A stretch of 64,000 nucleotides of DNA from Leptobacterium flavescens. GTDB taxonomy: Bacteria > Bacteroidota > Bacteroidia > Flavobacteriales > Flavobacteriaceae. The notes under the pieces are model-generated. The model made no database searches, was not told the DNA's origin, and saw nothing but the letters and a program-made list of their open reading frames with translations. The stretch is taken from assembly GCF_010671605.1 (NCBI RefSeq), contig NZ_JAABOO010000001.1, forward strand, positions 1,116,001 through 1,180,000. Reading direction: 5' to 3'. The number at the start of each line of letters is the position of its first letter. Positions within the stretch are counted from its first letter, which is position 1. Positions 8,263 through 16,556 of this stretch are shown here, in pieces. A program made the translations under genes and the position numbers.

Positions 8263-8882
8263 TCTTCGATCCTTTTAATTTTTTTATCCTCAATTTTCAA
8301 AGCGGAATAATCCAGTTTCCATCCTATGGTCTCTACAATATTTTCTATAAGCAGAACCGCATCCAAAGCCTCTTTTCTGGCTGCTTCCATCAGGCCGCTT
8401 TCGGGGATCTTCTCTAGAATATGTTCCTTGGCTTCCCTGTTTAATTCGGAAAGATCCCGGGAGTCAAATTTATTAAAAAGTCCGTTCTTAATATCGTAGT
8501 ATTTCAGATCGGGTTCTATGGATAGAACTTCCGGTTGAGGAAAAGAACTAAGGAAGATCCTTTTCTGTTCCTTATCGGCTTTCATTTTCACCTTAGACAG
8601 GTCGAAACCTATATGCGCTTTTGCATTGATGATGATCAGAGCTTTCTTTTTACTGCTGATGAGTTTTAAAAAACGTTCCTTACTATTCTCATAGTGATAG
8701 ATCTCGGCAAAATCGCCTTCTATACTTATCAGCTTACAAACACTCCTTATCTTGTCCAACAGTATTACCGATTGTTTTTCGGTAAGTTCCCTGTTTCTCT
8801 TTTTCTTAAAATATATAAACAGCCCGTACATGGCCAGTGCCCCTACCAATAATCCCAAAAGAAGTCCGAAGAAGTTCTCCAT
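8259..8882 (-). CDS. DUF4230 membrane-anchored protein
   Basis: A 207-residue protein with one N-terminal membrane helix (about residues 5-25) followed by a KKKR stop-transfer patch and a DUF4230 domain. The domain is marked by the strand-rich centre containing IIINAKAHIGFDLSKV and a later helical segment. DUF4230 proteins are widespread single-pass proteins of unknown function; the bulk of this one may face the cytoplasm by the positive-inside rule, which is uncertain. It follows the cyclase-family gene by 9 nt and overlaps the yjbR-like gene. Confidence 0.85.
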   Translation of the reverse strand: MENFFGLLLGLLVGALAMYGLFIYFKKKRNRELTEKQSVILLDKIRSVCKLISIEGDFAEIYHYENSKERFLKLISSKKKALIIINAKAHIGFDLSKVKMKADKEQKRIFLSSFPQPEVLSIEPDLKYYDIKNGLFNKFDSRDLSELNREAKEHILEKIPESGLMEAARKEALDAVLLIENIVETIGWKLDYSALKIEDKKIKRIEE

Positions 8883-8891
8883 TGCGATAAC

Positions 8892-9653
8892 TTAAAGTGA
8901 AATTTTGTCGTTAATCCTGTAAAGGACAGGCTTACTTGGAGTGGCATCATTATCGAATGGTGCTACCTGAAGGTTCAAAAAATAACTACCGTCCGATATC
9001 TTGTTAGGTACAAAAATAAACTCGGTGATCGTTGCTCCCAGGCGAAGCTTATCCGGGCAATTCCAAAATGCCTTATGCGCCAGTAACAGGCCGTCATCTT
9101 TCTCTTTATCTACCGAAGGAAGATCGATAAGCAGATGTTCCACACCTATCTCCCTGATAAAAACAGCAGCTTCTTCCAGCAGATAAGGCGGATTGGTATG
9201 AGAATAATCCTTATTACACTTGTCCTTATCATTGGGGATTGTTCTGATAACAAGGGCCTGAGGGCGTTTTGTTCCCAATAACTGTTCTATCTGTTTTTTA
9301 CTGATCACAAAGTCATCTCCTACTCTTCCGGGAGCTACGGTAATCAGTTCTGTTTTAAAGAAATACTGCTGTAGCTGACGGTTGATCGAGTAGAATTCCC
9401 TGGTAATATGCCCTACACATTCGGTATGGGTTCCGTGAGCGTGCGGGTTAAAAAAAACAGAGTTTGAGTTTACGGCTGCTCCATCGGCAATACTCACCAC
9501 AAAGCCATCAACCTCTGCCGGTTTTATTTCGGGCCTGGGTAAATACCAGGAAGTAATGTTTTTATCTCCTCCCCTTAAAGGCATAGATATATCCAGAGGT
9601 TTCGACAGGTCTATTTTATATTCTTCACCTTCGTAAAGTAGTGTAGCTAGCAT
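8892..9653 (-). CDS. Cyclase-family metal-dependent hydrolase (kynurenine formamidase-like)
   Basis: A 253-residue cytoplasmic protein of the cyclase family (Pfam PF04199). It carries the metal-binding signature HAHGTHTECVGH, the family's HxGTHxDxPxH with Asp replaced by Glu and Pro by Val. Further conserved parts are DISMPL near the N-terminus and LLIDLPSVD in the second half. Members include kynurenine formamidase KynB and arylformamidases; the substrate here is not evident, and no tryptophan-degradation genes are adjacent. It sits 12 nt after hemW and 9 nt before the DUF4230 gene in an apparent operon. Confidence 0.85.
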   Translation of the reverse strand: MLATLLYEGEEYKIDLSKPLDISMPLRGGDKNITSWYLPRPEIKPAEVDGFVVSIADGAAVNSNSVFFNPHAHGTHTECVGHITREFYSINRQLQQYFFKTELITVAPGRVGDDFVISKKQIEQLLGTKRPQALVIRTIPNDKDKCNKDYSHTNPPYLLEEAAVFIREIGVEHLLIDLPSVDKEKDDGLLLAHKAFWNCPDKLRLGATITEFIFVPNKISDGSYFLNLQVAPFDNDATPSKPVLYRINDKISL

Positions 9654-9665
9654 ATAGTTTGTGTT

Positions 9666-10814
9666 TTAAACTCCCGTTTCCCGTAAATTTAACAGAAAAA
9701 GATCAGAAGCAATACCATCGCTTAAAAATTTTCCTTTTTGAGTGGTTCTCAAAACCTGATCGTTCAGGGAAAGTAATCCCTCTTTCAGGTATTTTTCAGA
9801 ATTTTTGAGTAAATGCTCCTTGCAGGTCCTTCCGAATTCTTCCTCTACTCTCCGCAGAGAAACACCCCAGATAGTTCTCAAACCCGTCATTATGTATTCA
9901 TTATATCTGTCGGCTGCAGACAGGGTTTCAAAAGTTGCAGGGATCTCATCTTTTTCCAAAGCACGGATATACTTCGGGTTATTCGCTATATTCCAGCTTC
10001 TCTGGCGGCCGTCATAGCTATGAGCTGACGGACCTATACCAATATATTTCTTCCCCAGCCAGTAAGCCGAATTATTTCTTGAGAAAAAACCTTCCTTTCC
10101 GAAATTGGAAAGTTCGTAATGAATAAATCCGTGTTCTTCCAGCTTTTCTACCAGCACGTTAAAATGTTCCTGGGCCAACTCATCATTTACGGGAGCTACT
10201 TTTCCCTTCTCAATCAATTTCTCAAGAGCGGTGCGAGGTTCTACCGTAAGGGCGTAGCTCGAAATATGTGGTACTCCGTACTCCAGGGCTTTGTTTATAT
10301 TTTTTAACCACCGCTCCGTACTCATTTCCGGGACCCCGTATATCAGATCGATGGAAATATTATCAAAACCCATTTTACGGGCATATTCTATACAAAAAGA
10401 AGCTTCTTCTGCATTATGAGCACGGTTCATCATCTTCAGGTCCTCATCATCAAAAGATTGTATCCCTATACTCAGCCTGTTTACCCTGCTTTGTGCAAGT
10501 TCCTCTATTTTTTGACGAGAAAGATCATCCGGATTGGCCTCCAGGGTGATCTCCGGGGCATCTGCCACATCATAATGCCGGTAAACCTCATCGATCAGAA
10601 GATCCAGCTCATCCGTATTGAGAACAGAAGGTGTTCCTCCCCCGAAATATATGGTCTCTACTTTTTCTTTCTCAAACTCCGTTTTCCGAAGGAAGAGCTC
10701 CTTCCTAAGACAGGCAAGCATCTCTTCTTTTTTCTTCAGGGAAGTAGAAAAATGAAAATCGCAATAATAACAAGCTTGCTTACAAAAAGGGATATGTATA
10801 TAAATTCCGGACAT
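9666..10814 (-). CDS. hemW: Radical SAM haem chaperone HemW
   Basis: A 382-residue radical SAM protein. The cluster motif is CKQACYYC (CxxxCxxC) followed by the F of the HemN/HemW family, with the glycine-rich SAM motif GGGTPS and SIGIQSFDD. The C-terminal HemN-type domain is present. It lacks the N-terminal extension of HemN, as expected for HemW, a haem-binding chaperone once called oxygen-independent coproporphyrinogen III oxidase. ATG at 10814 (MSGIYIHIPFC) is preferred; the four-codon extension would need a TTG start at 10826. First gene of a run that continues through the cyclase, DUF4230, YjbR and MutS-like genes. Confidence 0.92.
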   Translation of the reverse strand: MSGIYIHIPFCKQACYYCDFHFSTSLKKKEEMLACLRKELFLRKTEFEKEKVETIYFGGGTPSVLNTDELDLLIDEVYRHYDVADAPEITLEANPDDLSRQKIEELAQSRVNRLSIGIQSFDDEDLKMMNRAHNAEEASFCIEYARKMGFDNISIDLIYGVPEMSTERWLKNINKALEYGVPHISSYALTVEPRTALEKLIEKGKVAPVNDELAQEHFNVLVEKLEEHGFIHYELSNFGKEGFFSRNNSAYWLGKKYIGIGPSAHSYDGRQRSWNIANNPKYIRALEKDEIPATFETLSAADRYNEYIMTGLRTIWGVSLRRVEEEFGRTCKEHLLKNSEKYLKEGLLSLNDQVLRTTQKGKFLSDGIASDLFLLNLRETGV

Positions 10815-10823
10815 TACTGTGGA

Positions 10824-10852
10824 CAATGATCAATGAACAATTATCAATTAAA
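10824..10852. repeat. Degenerate CAATNAACAAT tract (left copy)
   Basis: A short run of imperfect 7-8-mers of the form CAATGAA/CAATTAT lies just upstream of hemW. The same word family appears in inverse orientation at 11041-11097. Such tracts are frequent between genes in Bacteroidetes. The 190 bp between the two copies hold no open frame or RNA that can be recognised. Confidence 0.5.
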
Positions 10853-11040
10853 TTGGTTGTGTTTATTCTTTATTCATTCTGGTGGATTTTAAAATGGAGA
10901 ACAATATCCTGGACAATTCATCCGCTTTGGAAATCAATAAGCAATGGTTAATACAAAATCATATGATTTAGTAGACAAAGGGTCATTTCTCAGTTTCTTC
11001 TCCATCTCTTCCTTACTTTATGTTACACTCATACCCCCGT

Positions 11041-11097
11041 GCTCACTATTCACTATTCACTGTTCATTGTTTATTGTTCATTGCTAATTGCTCATTT
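11041..11097. repeat. Degenerate TTCATTGTT tract (right copy, inverted)
   Basis: About seven imperfect repeats of TTCACTATT/TTCATTGTT run into the 3' end of ruvC. Reverse-complemented they match the word family at 10824-10852, so the hemW-ruvC gap is flanked by inverted degenerate repeats. Possible fossil of a small mobile element or slippage-prone sequence. Confidence 0.5.
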
Positions 11098-11649
11098 TTT
11101 TTTAACTCTTTTTTCATTTTGCTTTACAAAAGCAGCCCAGCCCGAATAGCTTTTGCCCGTATCGATCTTTCCTTCATTGTAAAAATGGCAAACTGCAGCT
11201 GCAAGACCGTCGGTAGAATCGAGGTTTTTGGGTAGTTCTTTCATCTTCAGCATTCCCTGTAACATTTTTGCTACCTGTTCCTTACTGGCATTTCCGTTAC
11301 CCGTAATGGCCATTTTTATCTTTTTAGGAGAGTATTCGGTAATCGGTATCTGCCGTGACAGACCGGCAGCCATGGCCACTCCCTGTGCACGCCCCAGTTT
11401 TAGCATGGATTGCACATTCTTTCCAAAAAAGGGAGCTTCAATTGCAATTTCATCCGGATGGTAAGTATCTATCAACTGGATGGTTCTTTCAAAGATCACT
11501 TTTAGTTTTACATAGTGATCGTCGTATTTCTTTAATTGCAGTTCATTGAGCTGCAAAAGCTCCATCTTCTTATTTATCACCTTAATAAGCCCGAATCCCA
11601 TAATGGTAGTTCCCGGGTCTATTCCTAATATGATCTTTTCCGTTTTCAA
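11092..11649 (-). CDS. ruvC: Crossover junction endodeoxyribonuclease RuvC
   Basis: A 185-residue RuvC, the Holliday-junction resolvase that works with RuvAB in recombinational repair. The four catalytic acids are recognisable: Asp in GIDPGT, Glu in IAIEAPFFG, and two Asp in the C-terminal DSTDGLAAA region. The RAQGVAMAA helix and the NGNASKEQV segment are typical. The lysine-rich C-terminal tail (KRVKKK) is somewhat longer than in enterobacterial RuvC. A 277-bp gap with degenerate repeats separates it from hemW downstream. Confidence 0.95.
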   Translation of the reverse strand: MKTEKIILGIDPGTTIMGFGLIKVINKKMELLQLNELQLKKYDDHYVKLKVIFERTIQLIDTYHPDEIAIEAPFFGKNVQSMLKLGRAQGVAMAAGLSRQIPITEYSPKKIKMAITGNGNASKEQVAKMLQGMLKMKELPKNLDSTDGLAAAVCHFYNEGKIDTGKSYSGWAAFVKQNEKRVKKK

Positions 11650-11728
11650 TCCTGGATATTGTTTCTGCGTTGTTTTTATCTGAGGGCAGATACGGGTGAG
11701 ACAATTAATAATTGTTTACTTTGTATCC

Positions 11729-12721
11729 ATGCAAAAAGCCGCCACATACAAATCTAAGCAATTCTTATTCCTGCTCATAAAACTTTCTATTGTATTTGGT
11801 GCCACTTACTTTATCTATTATCGCCTGACCAATAATGATCTGCTCGACTTTCAGGTCTTCATCAACCTCTTAAACAGTAAGAAGATCATAACATTTACCA
11901 ATATCGTTCTGCTCATAACTTTTAGTATAGCCAATTGGTTTTTTGAGGTCCTTAAATGGAAAACGGTGGTCTCTCCGGTTAAAAGCATCAGTTTTAGCGA
12001 TTCTGTCCGGCAAAGCCTGGGGGCCCTTACCGCATCTTTGTTTACACCCAACAAAATAGGAGAATACGGGGCCAAAGCCCTTTATTTTGAAAAAAAACTC
12101 CGTAAAAAGATCGTATTACTTACTCTGATCAATAATCTGGGGCAATTGTTTGCCACCCTTCTCTTCGGATCTGTGGGTTTTAGTTTTTTTCTGAGACATT
12201 ATCCCCTTAATATTTCACTAAACCGTATATATCTCATTCTCGCTTTTCTGTTATTTTTGTCCGGGTTTGTGTTCTGGTTTATAAAGCAGAAGAAGTACAG
12301 GATAAACGGAGTGCCTGTCGAAAAATTAAAAGCTTTCCTGAAAAAGATCACCCTAAAGGTACAGCTAGCCAATATTGCTTTTTCCCTGGTGCGCTACCTG
12401 ATCTTCTCACATCAGTTTTACTTCCTGCTTTTCATTTTCGGGGTTCAGGCCGGTTACTGGGAAATGATGGCGGCCATCAGCACAGTATATCTGCTAACTT
12501 CGGCCATTCCCATGTTGTTTATTTTTGATGTACTTGTCAAAGGAAGTGTAGCCGTATGGGTATTTGGTTTCTGGGGTGTAAACGAATTGAGTGTGCTTTC
12601 GGTCATTACGCTGATGTGGTTGCTGAATTTTGTTTTCCCTGCTGTTGCGGGAAGTTATTATGTATTGAACTTTTCTTTTAATCCCGTATCTTTTAACGAG
12701 AAAGAAATCGCAGATAAATAA
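11729..12721 (+). CDS. Lysylphosphatidylglycerol synthase TM-region-like membrane protein
   Basis: A polytopic protein of 330 residues with about seven to eight hydrophobic segments, fitting the LPG_synthase_TM/UPF0104 family (flippase-like domain). There is no soluble aminoacyl-transferase domain, so it is not a full MprF. Proteins of this kind are often paired with glycosyltransferases and may translocate a lipid-linked product; that role is inference from the overlap-like arrangement with the next gene (one base between TAA and ATG). ATG at 11729 is chosen over a GTG at 11696 because MQKAATYK gives a normal amphipathic start. Confidence 0.75.
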   Translation: MQKAATYKSKQFLFLLIKLSIVFGATYFIYYRLTNNDLLDFQVFINLLNSKKIITFTNIVLLITFSIANWFFEVLKWKTVVSPVKSISFSDSVRQSLGALTASLFTPNKIGEYGAKALYFEKKLRKKIVLLTLINNLGQLFATLLFGSVGFSFFLRHYPLNISLNRIYLILAFLLFLSGFVFWFIKQKKYRINGVPVEKLKAFLKKITLKVQLANIAFSLVRYLIFSHQFYFLLFIFGVQAGYWEMMAAISTVYLLTSAIPMLFIFDVLVKGSVAVWVFGFWGVNELSVLSVITLMWLLNFVFPAVAGSYYVLNFSFNPVSFNEKEIADK

Positions 12722-12722
12722 A

Positions 12723-13847
12723 ATGATAATCCTGTTCGTCATATTAAGTTTGTATTGCCTCTTGATCCTTTGGTTTGCTTACGGTTTCTACAAACTAAAA
12801 ATGAGCAGGAATGAAATTTTCCCGGTTCCTCAAACACGTTTCTCCATAGTTATCCCTTTCAGGAACGAGAGCTCAAACCTGCCATCTCTTCTGGATTCTC
12901 TGAAAACGTTGGATTATCCCGCTCCCATGTTCGAGATAATAATGATAGACGATGATTCGACAGATAACTCTACACAGATCATTCGGGATTTCAGTGCAAC
13001 TACCACACTCAATATCTCTGTGATCAGAAATATCAGGTCTTCAACATCTCCAAAAAAAGATGCTATAGAGACAGCAATATCCAGGGCAAAAAATGAATGG
13101 ATCGTAACTACGGATGCCGATTGTATCCTTCCTGCAAACTGGCTATGGATCTTCGATTCGGCGATCGGGACAAACGGGCCTAAATTTATTGCCGGACCGG
13201 TTACCTATATGGTAGAAGACCGTTTTTCCGATCATTTTCAGTTACTGGACTTCCAGAGTCTTCAGGCTATTACGATGGGTGCCTTCGGATGGAAGAAAGC
13301 CTTTTTGTGCAACGGAGCCAATCTGGCTTATGAAAAGAAAGCTTTTGTGGAGGTCATGGGATTTATAGGAAATGATATCATTGCCAGCGGAGATGATATC
13401 TTTCTGCTGGAAAAAATGCAGAAACATTATCCCGATAAGGTTGTCTACCTCAAAAACCGCGACCTGATTGTAAAGACCCGGCCGCAAAACGGATGGAATG
13501 CCCTTGTGCAACAACGTATCAGATGGGCTGCCAAGACATCGGCTTATAAAAACCCTATGGGGAAATGGATCGGTAGTCTGGTCTTACTGATGAATATAAG
13601 TCTTATTGTGCTGTTGATCATTTCTCTGATCAGTGCATCATACTGGGGATATTTTTTGATATCCTTTGCAGTTAAATTTTTTATTGATCTCCTGCTTCTG
13701 GCATATGCCGCTTTCTTCTTCCAGCAGAAAGAACAATTAAAAAACTACCCCTTAAGCAGTGTGGTCTATCCTTTTTTCTGCGTATATGTTGCCTTGTCCA
13801 GTTTTAAAAAAGGCTATGTCTGGAAAGGGCGTAATTTTGAACGCTAA
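12723..13847 (+). CDS. Family 2 glycosyltransferase, membrane-bound
   Basis: A 374-residue GT-A enzyme. Residues 1-22 form a membrane anchor. The catalytic domain begins FSIVIPFRNE, has the nucleotide-binding MIDDDSTD, the metal-binding TTDADC, the acid-base GDDIFL region and the QQRIRWAAK motif typical of processive-type GT2 enzymes. Two or three further membrane helices follow (about 280-365). The substrate is unknown; the one-base gap to the preceding flippase-like gene suggests a joint role in making a cell-envelope glycolipid or glycan. It is convergent with the RES toxin gene, 2 nt away. Confidence 0.88.
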   Translation: MIILFVILSLYCLLILWFAYGFYKLKMSRNEIFPVPQTRFSIVIPFRNESSNLPSLLDSLKTLDYPAPMFEIIMIDDDSTDNSTQIIRDFSATTTLNISVIRNIRSSTSPKKDAIETAISRAKNEWIVTTDADCILPANWLWIFDSAIGTNGPKFIAGPVTYMVEDRFSDHFQLLDFQSLQAITMGAFGWKKAFLCNGANLAYEKKAFVEVMGFIGNDIIASGDDIFLLEKMQKHYPDKVVYLKNRDLIVKTRPQNGWNALVQQRIRWAAKTSAYKNPMGKWIGSLVLLMNISLIVLLIISLISASYWGYFLISFAVKFFIDLLLLAYAAFFFQQKEQLKNYPLSSVVYPFFCVYVALSSFKKGYVWKGRNFER

Positions 13848-13849
13848 GC

Positions 13850-14308
13850 CTACTTTTTCAATCTTTTATCAAAAGAGAATTTTTCTATTTTAACTATTTT
13901 GATCTTAGCCGCATCGGGATGCAAAGGGTTGATCACAAAATTGTATTCGGAGCCTACAATGGCCGAAGGAACTTTTAAAACAGCTCCCTTTCTTTCATTG
14001 CAGAATTTTGTAAAGATCTCTTGTGTCCCACTATTGTATGGAAAGCTGTTCCAGTTTTTGGGTAATTTTTTCTCCTCTGATATTTCTATCTCATCCGGGA
14101 TCTCTATATGAACCAGGATCCGGTCGTCCGGCAGGTCTTCGGAAATATCCAGATGCATTACGATTTCCAGGTAACAAAGAGAGACATTCTCTGAGGTATA
14201 TACGGCCCTTGTTCCTATCTTATTCCAGCGACCTCCTACTTTTTCGGCTCCGATTCCGGATAATAGGTCATTTTTACGCTTGTTCCGGTCTATTCTGTAT
14301 ACGATCAT
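13850..14308 (-). CDS. RES-domain toxin
   Basis: A 152-residue RES-domain protein. The eponymous conserved residues are seen as Arg in VYRID, GRWNKIGT with YTSENVSLCYLE (Glu), and Ser in PSAIVGSEYNF. RES toxins act on NAD+ (NAD+ phosphorylase or ADP-ribosylation activity) and arrest growth unless held by their partner. The ATG overlaps the stop of the upstream Xre/MbcA-like antitoxin gene by a single base, the standard order for this toxin-antitoxin class. Full length, with no sign of decay. Confidence 0.9.
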   Translation of the reverse strand: MIVYRIDRNKRKNDLLSGIGAEKVGGRWNKIGTRAVYTSENVSLCYLEIVMHLDISEDLPDDRILVHIEIPDEIEISEEKKLPKNWNSFPYNSGTQEIFTKFCNERKGAVLKVPSAIVGSEYNFVINPLHPDAAKIKIVKIEKFSFDKRLKK

Positions 14309-14721
14309 TATACAAAGATTCCGTAATTGATACGCTCTATTTCATTAAGAACCAACTGAACCCCGTAACTTGTATCCAGTAAGGAGAACGGAACTTCTCC
14401 TCCCAAAGCAATATTCGATTTGTTTAACCAGCGTGTAAACTTTTTTTCATCGCCAAAAACTTCAAAGCCTTTTGCATATACTTCGGCTATTTCAAAAAGG
14501 CGTTCACTCACCTCCTTATCATAATTCATTTTTTTTGCCAGGGTGGAATAAGAAGCAGGAACTATTTCAGATATTTTTGTAATGGGTAAAGCTACCCTCA
14601 GGCTAAATTTTTTAAGGTCTGAACGAGACACACCATTCCTGCTCGCGTGAATGATCTTCAGCTTTGTGGTAGGTGAATTATTGCTTTTATCTACAAAATC
14701 GGTTAATGTAATTGCTTCCAT
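14308..14721 (-). CDS. Xre/MbcA/ParS-type antitoxin
   Basis: A 137-residue antitoxin: N-terminal helix-turn-helix-like region (about 35-90, with SRSDLKKFSL and the ASYSTLAKK turn) and a C-terminal toxin-binding DUF2384 domain (about 90-137, with AKGFEVFGDEKKFTRWL and the small-residue pocket near ALGGEVPFSLLDT). It neutralises the RES toxin encoded immediately downstream and probably represses the operon through the inverted repeat upstream of its start. Both proteins have their usual lengths. Confidence 0.9.
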   Translation of the reverse strand: MEAITLTDFVDKSNNSPTTKLKIIHASRNGVSRSDLKKFSLRVALPITKISEIVPASYSTLAKKMNYDKEVSERLFEIAEVYAKGFEVFGDEKKFTRWLNKSNIALGGEVPFSLLDTSYGVQLVLNEIERINYGIFV

Positions 14722-14747
14722 GTTTGGTAAATTTACTTATTACACTA

Positions 14748-14777
14748 TGTAAAATTACAATTTTATGTCATTTTACA
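14748..14777. promoter_or_regulatory. Inverted repeat, candidate operator of the RES/Xre operon
   Basis: Perfect arms TGTAAAAT (14748-14755) and ATTTTACA (14770-14777) are separated by 14 bp, 27 bp upstream of the antitoxin ATG. Type II antitoxins with an HTH domain usually bind such palindromes over their own promoter. The A+T-rich setting lowers the significance of the repeat. Confidence 0.45.
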
Positions 14778-14823
14778 CAAGCATATATGTATTTTTAACG
14801 AAACTTTTAAAGAAAAGTGTTTT

Positions 14824-15333
14824 TTACTTTACGTCCAACTCTATAGGAAGCGTAAAACGGGTAGAGACCGGTACCATTTGTATCTCAAATTCCGATTTGG
14901 CTTTTTTCTGTGCAGCGTATATTTTGGGGAGTTTCCGGATAGCTTTCTCCAGGGCAGCTTCCAGTTGAGGGAGTTGTCTCTTCAGGTTCTCACTTGCTCT
15001 GATATTGAGAATAGAAACCGCTCCCTGATGATCAATCTTGAGGTCGAGCAAAACCGTTTCCCTGATCGAATAATTAACTACAAACTCATGTTCTCCCAGG
15101 GCACTCATCAAATGCCTGCTGAAAGTACTTTCGAAACAGACTTTTTGTTCTTCCTTGGGAGCCAGCTCATTGCAACTCTCAAAGAGCGGAAAGCTGTCTA
15201 CTTCATTCCAGTTAATCGTATCTATTCGCTGAGATGCCAACTCATCGGCTTTTTTATCCTGATCTTTCAGGTAAGAACAACCTCCGCTATTTAGCAGTAT
15301 AATAAAGCATATGATAAAAAAGGTCGTTCTCAT
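14824..15333 (-). CDS. Lipoprotein with degenerate TonB_C-like domain
   Basis: A 169-residue lipoprotein: hydrophobic signal and lipobox NSGGC (Cys19). The segment FPLFESCNEL followed 13 residues later by another Cys and then a long helix resembles the PVFPGC...C repeat of Bacteroidetes TonB_C proteins, including the BlaR1-like protein at 16557-17969 in the same run. The C-terminal half would be the two-strand, one-helix TonB_C fold. It is too short to span the periplasm as a true TonB. Last gene of the BlaI-BlaR1-TPR run, 43 nt after the TPR gene; function unknown. Confidence 0.7.
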   Translation of the reverse strand: MRTTFFIICFIILLNSGGCSYLKDQDKKADELASQRIDTINWNEVDSFPLFESCNELAPKEEQKVCFESTFSRHLMSALGEHEFVVNYSIRETVLLDLKIDHQGAVSILNIRASENLKRQLPQLEAALEKAIRKLPKIYAAQKKAKSEFEIQMVPVSTRFTLPIELDVK

Positions 15334-15376
15334 ACAAATCGTAACTATAACCGAAAATTACGATTTTTTAAGCAAT

Positions 15377-16519
15377 CTATTCCTGTGCCAGATGTATTTC
15401 TGCTTTAAGTTCCGATATCCTTTTTTCCACATAGTTATGGAAGGGGCTTTCCGTCTCCTTGTATTTCTCCAGAAAGCTTTCATAATATCTCAGTTTGGTA
15501 GCACTGTCTTTATAATAATGATCTGCCAGAAAGCATACCTGATAATAGGTCAGGAAATTTTCGGGTTCCTCCTTATGAGCCAGTTTGTAGTATTCCAGTG
15601 CCTTTCCCTTATTTCTCATTTCAAGGTAGATCCGTGCCAGAGCCGTATATTCTTTCGGAAAGCTGAATTGTTGTAATTCGATCGATTCCTTAATGTGTGA
15701 AATGGCTTTCTCATATTCCTTCTTATACCAGTAAATATGCCCCATTTCCAGCCAGGGCTTTGGATTGGTATCATCAAACTCCTTTAATTTTTCGTACGCC
15801 AATAGTGCCTTGTCATATTTTAACTCCTCACGGTAACTACGCCCCAGTTTTTCGTATATATATTCCTTTTCATTTCCCAGTTCCAGCAATCTTTCCAGCC
15901 AGGGGATGGCTTCCTCAAAATTGTTGTCATTGTAATATGCAAGGGCTTTAAGGTTGATAAGTTCCAGGGATTTCGGGTAAAAATCAAGTCCTTTATCCAC
16001 ATATTTCAGGACAGAATCTTTTTCTCTCTTTATCAGATAGTGAATACCAATCTTACCGATACTCCTTAAATGAGTAGAATCTATTTTGTAAGCATTTGTA
16101 TAGGCCCTGAGTCCCGCTTCCAGGTTTCCCAGGCCTGAATAGGAAAGTCCCAGCTGATAATGGTACTGCGGATTGGAATTATCTTCCAGAATAAGTCCGT
16201 TAAAAGTTTCTTTGGCCTTGTCAAACAGTTTTGTTTTCAGGTAGAGTTTTCCGAGTTCATAGCTGGCAGTCTGAAGGTTTTCTTCCTTTTCGGTCAACAC
16301 TTCATATTCCAGCATCGATTTATGGTAATTCCCTATAGCATTATATGCCCTGGCAATCTGCATCCGGGCGTAAGAAGAAGGATCTTTGGTATATTCATTA
16401 ATTGCTTTTGTGTAATTCCCTAACCTGTAGAGACTGTCTGCAACAGTCACGGCCGGAGACTGAGCTCCGGCCTGGCTAATAAACAACAATCCTAAAACCA
16501 ATTTTAGTTTTTTTATCAT
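15377..16519 (-). CDS. Secreted tetratricopeptide-repeat protein
   Basis: A 380-residue protein with a signal peptide ending near SQAGAQS and nine to ten TPR units across the mature part (for example YHKSMLEYEVL, FDKAKETFNGL, YEKAISHIKES, KGKALEYYKLA). TPR superhelices bind peptides or partner proteins; no catalytic residues are seen. It lies 37 nt after the M56/TonB_C gene and is followed by the TonB_C-like lipoprotein, so it probably forms a periplasmic assembly with those products. Confidence 0.82.
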   Translation of the reverse strand: MIKKLKLVLGLLFISQAGAQSPAVTVADSLYRLGNYTKAINEYTKDPSSYARMQIARAYNAIGNYHKSMLEYEVLTEKEENLQTASYELGKLYLKTKLFDKAKETFNGLILEDNSNPQYHYQLGLSYSGLGNLEAGLRAYTNAYKIDSTHLRSIGKIGIHYLIKREKDSVLKYVDKGLDFYPKSLELINLKALAYYNDNNFEEAIPWLERLLELGNEKEYIYEKLGRSYREELKYDKALLAYEKLKEFDDTNPKPWLEMGHIYWYKKEYEKAISHIKESIELQQFSFPKEYTALARIYLEMRNKGKALEYYKLAHKEEPENFLTYYQVCFLADHYYKDSATKLRYYESFLEKYKETESPFHNYVEKRISELKAEIHLAQE

Positions 16520-16556
16520 GTTTTATTTATTTCGGGACTTAATCTTTACTGAACTG

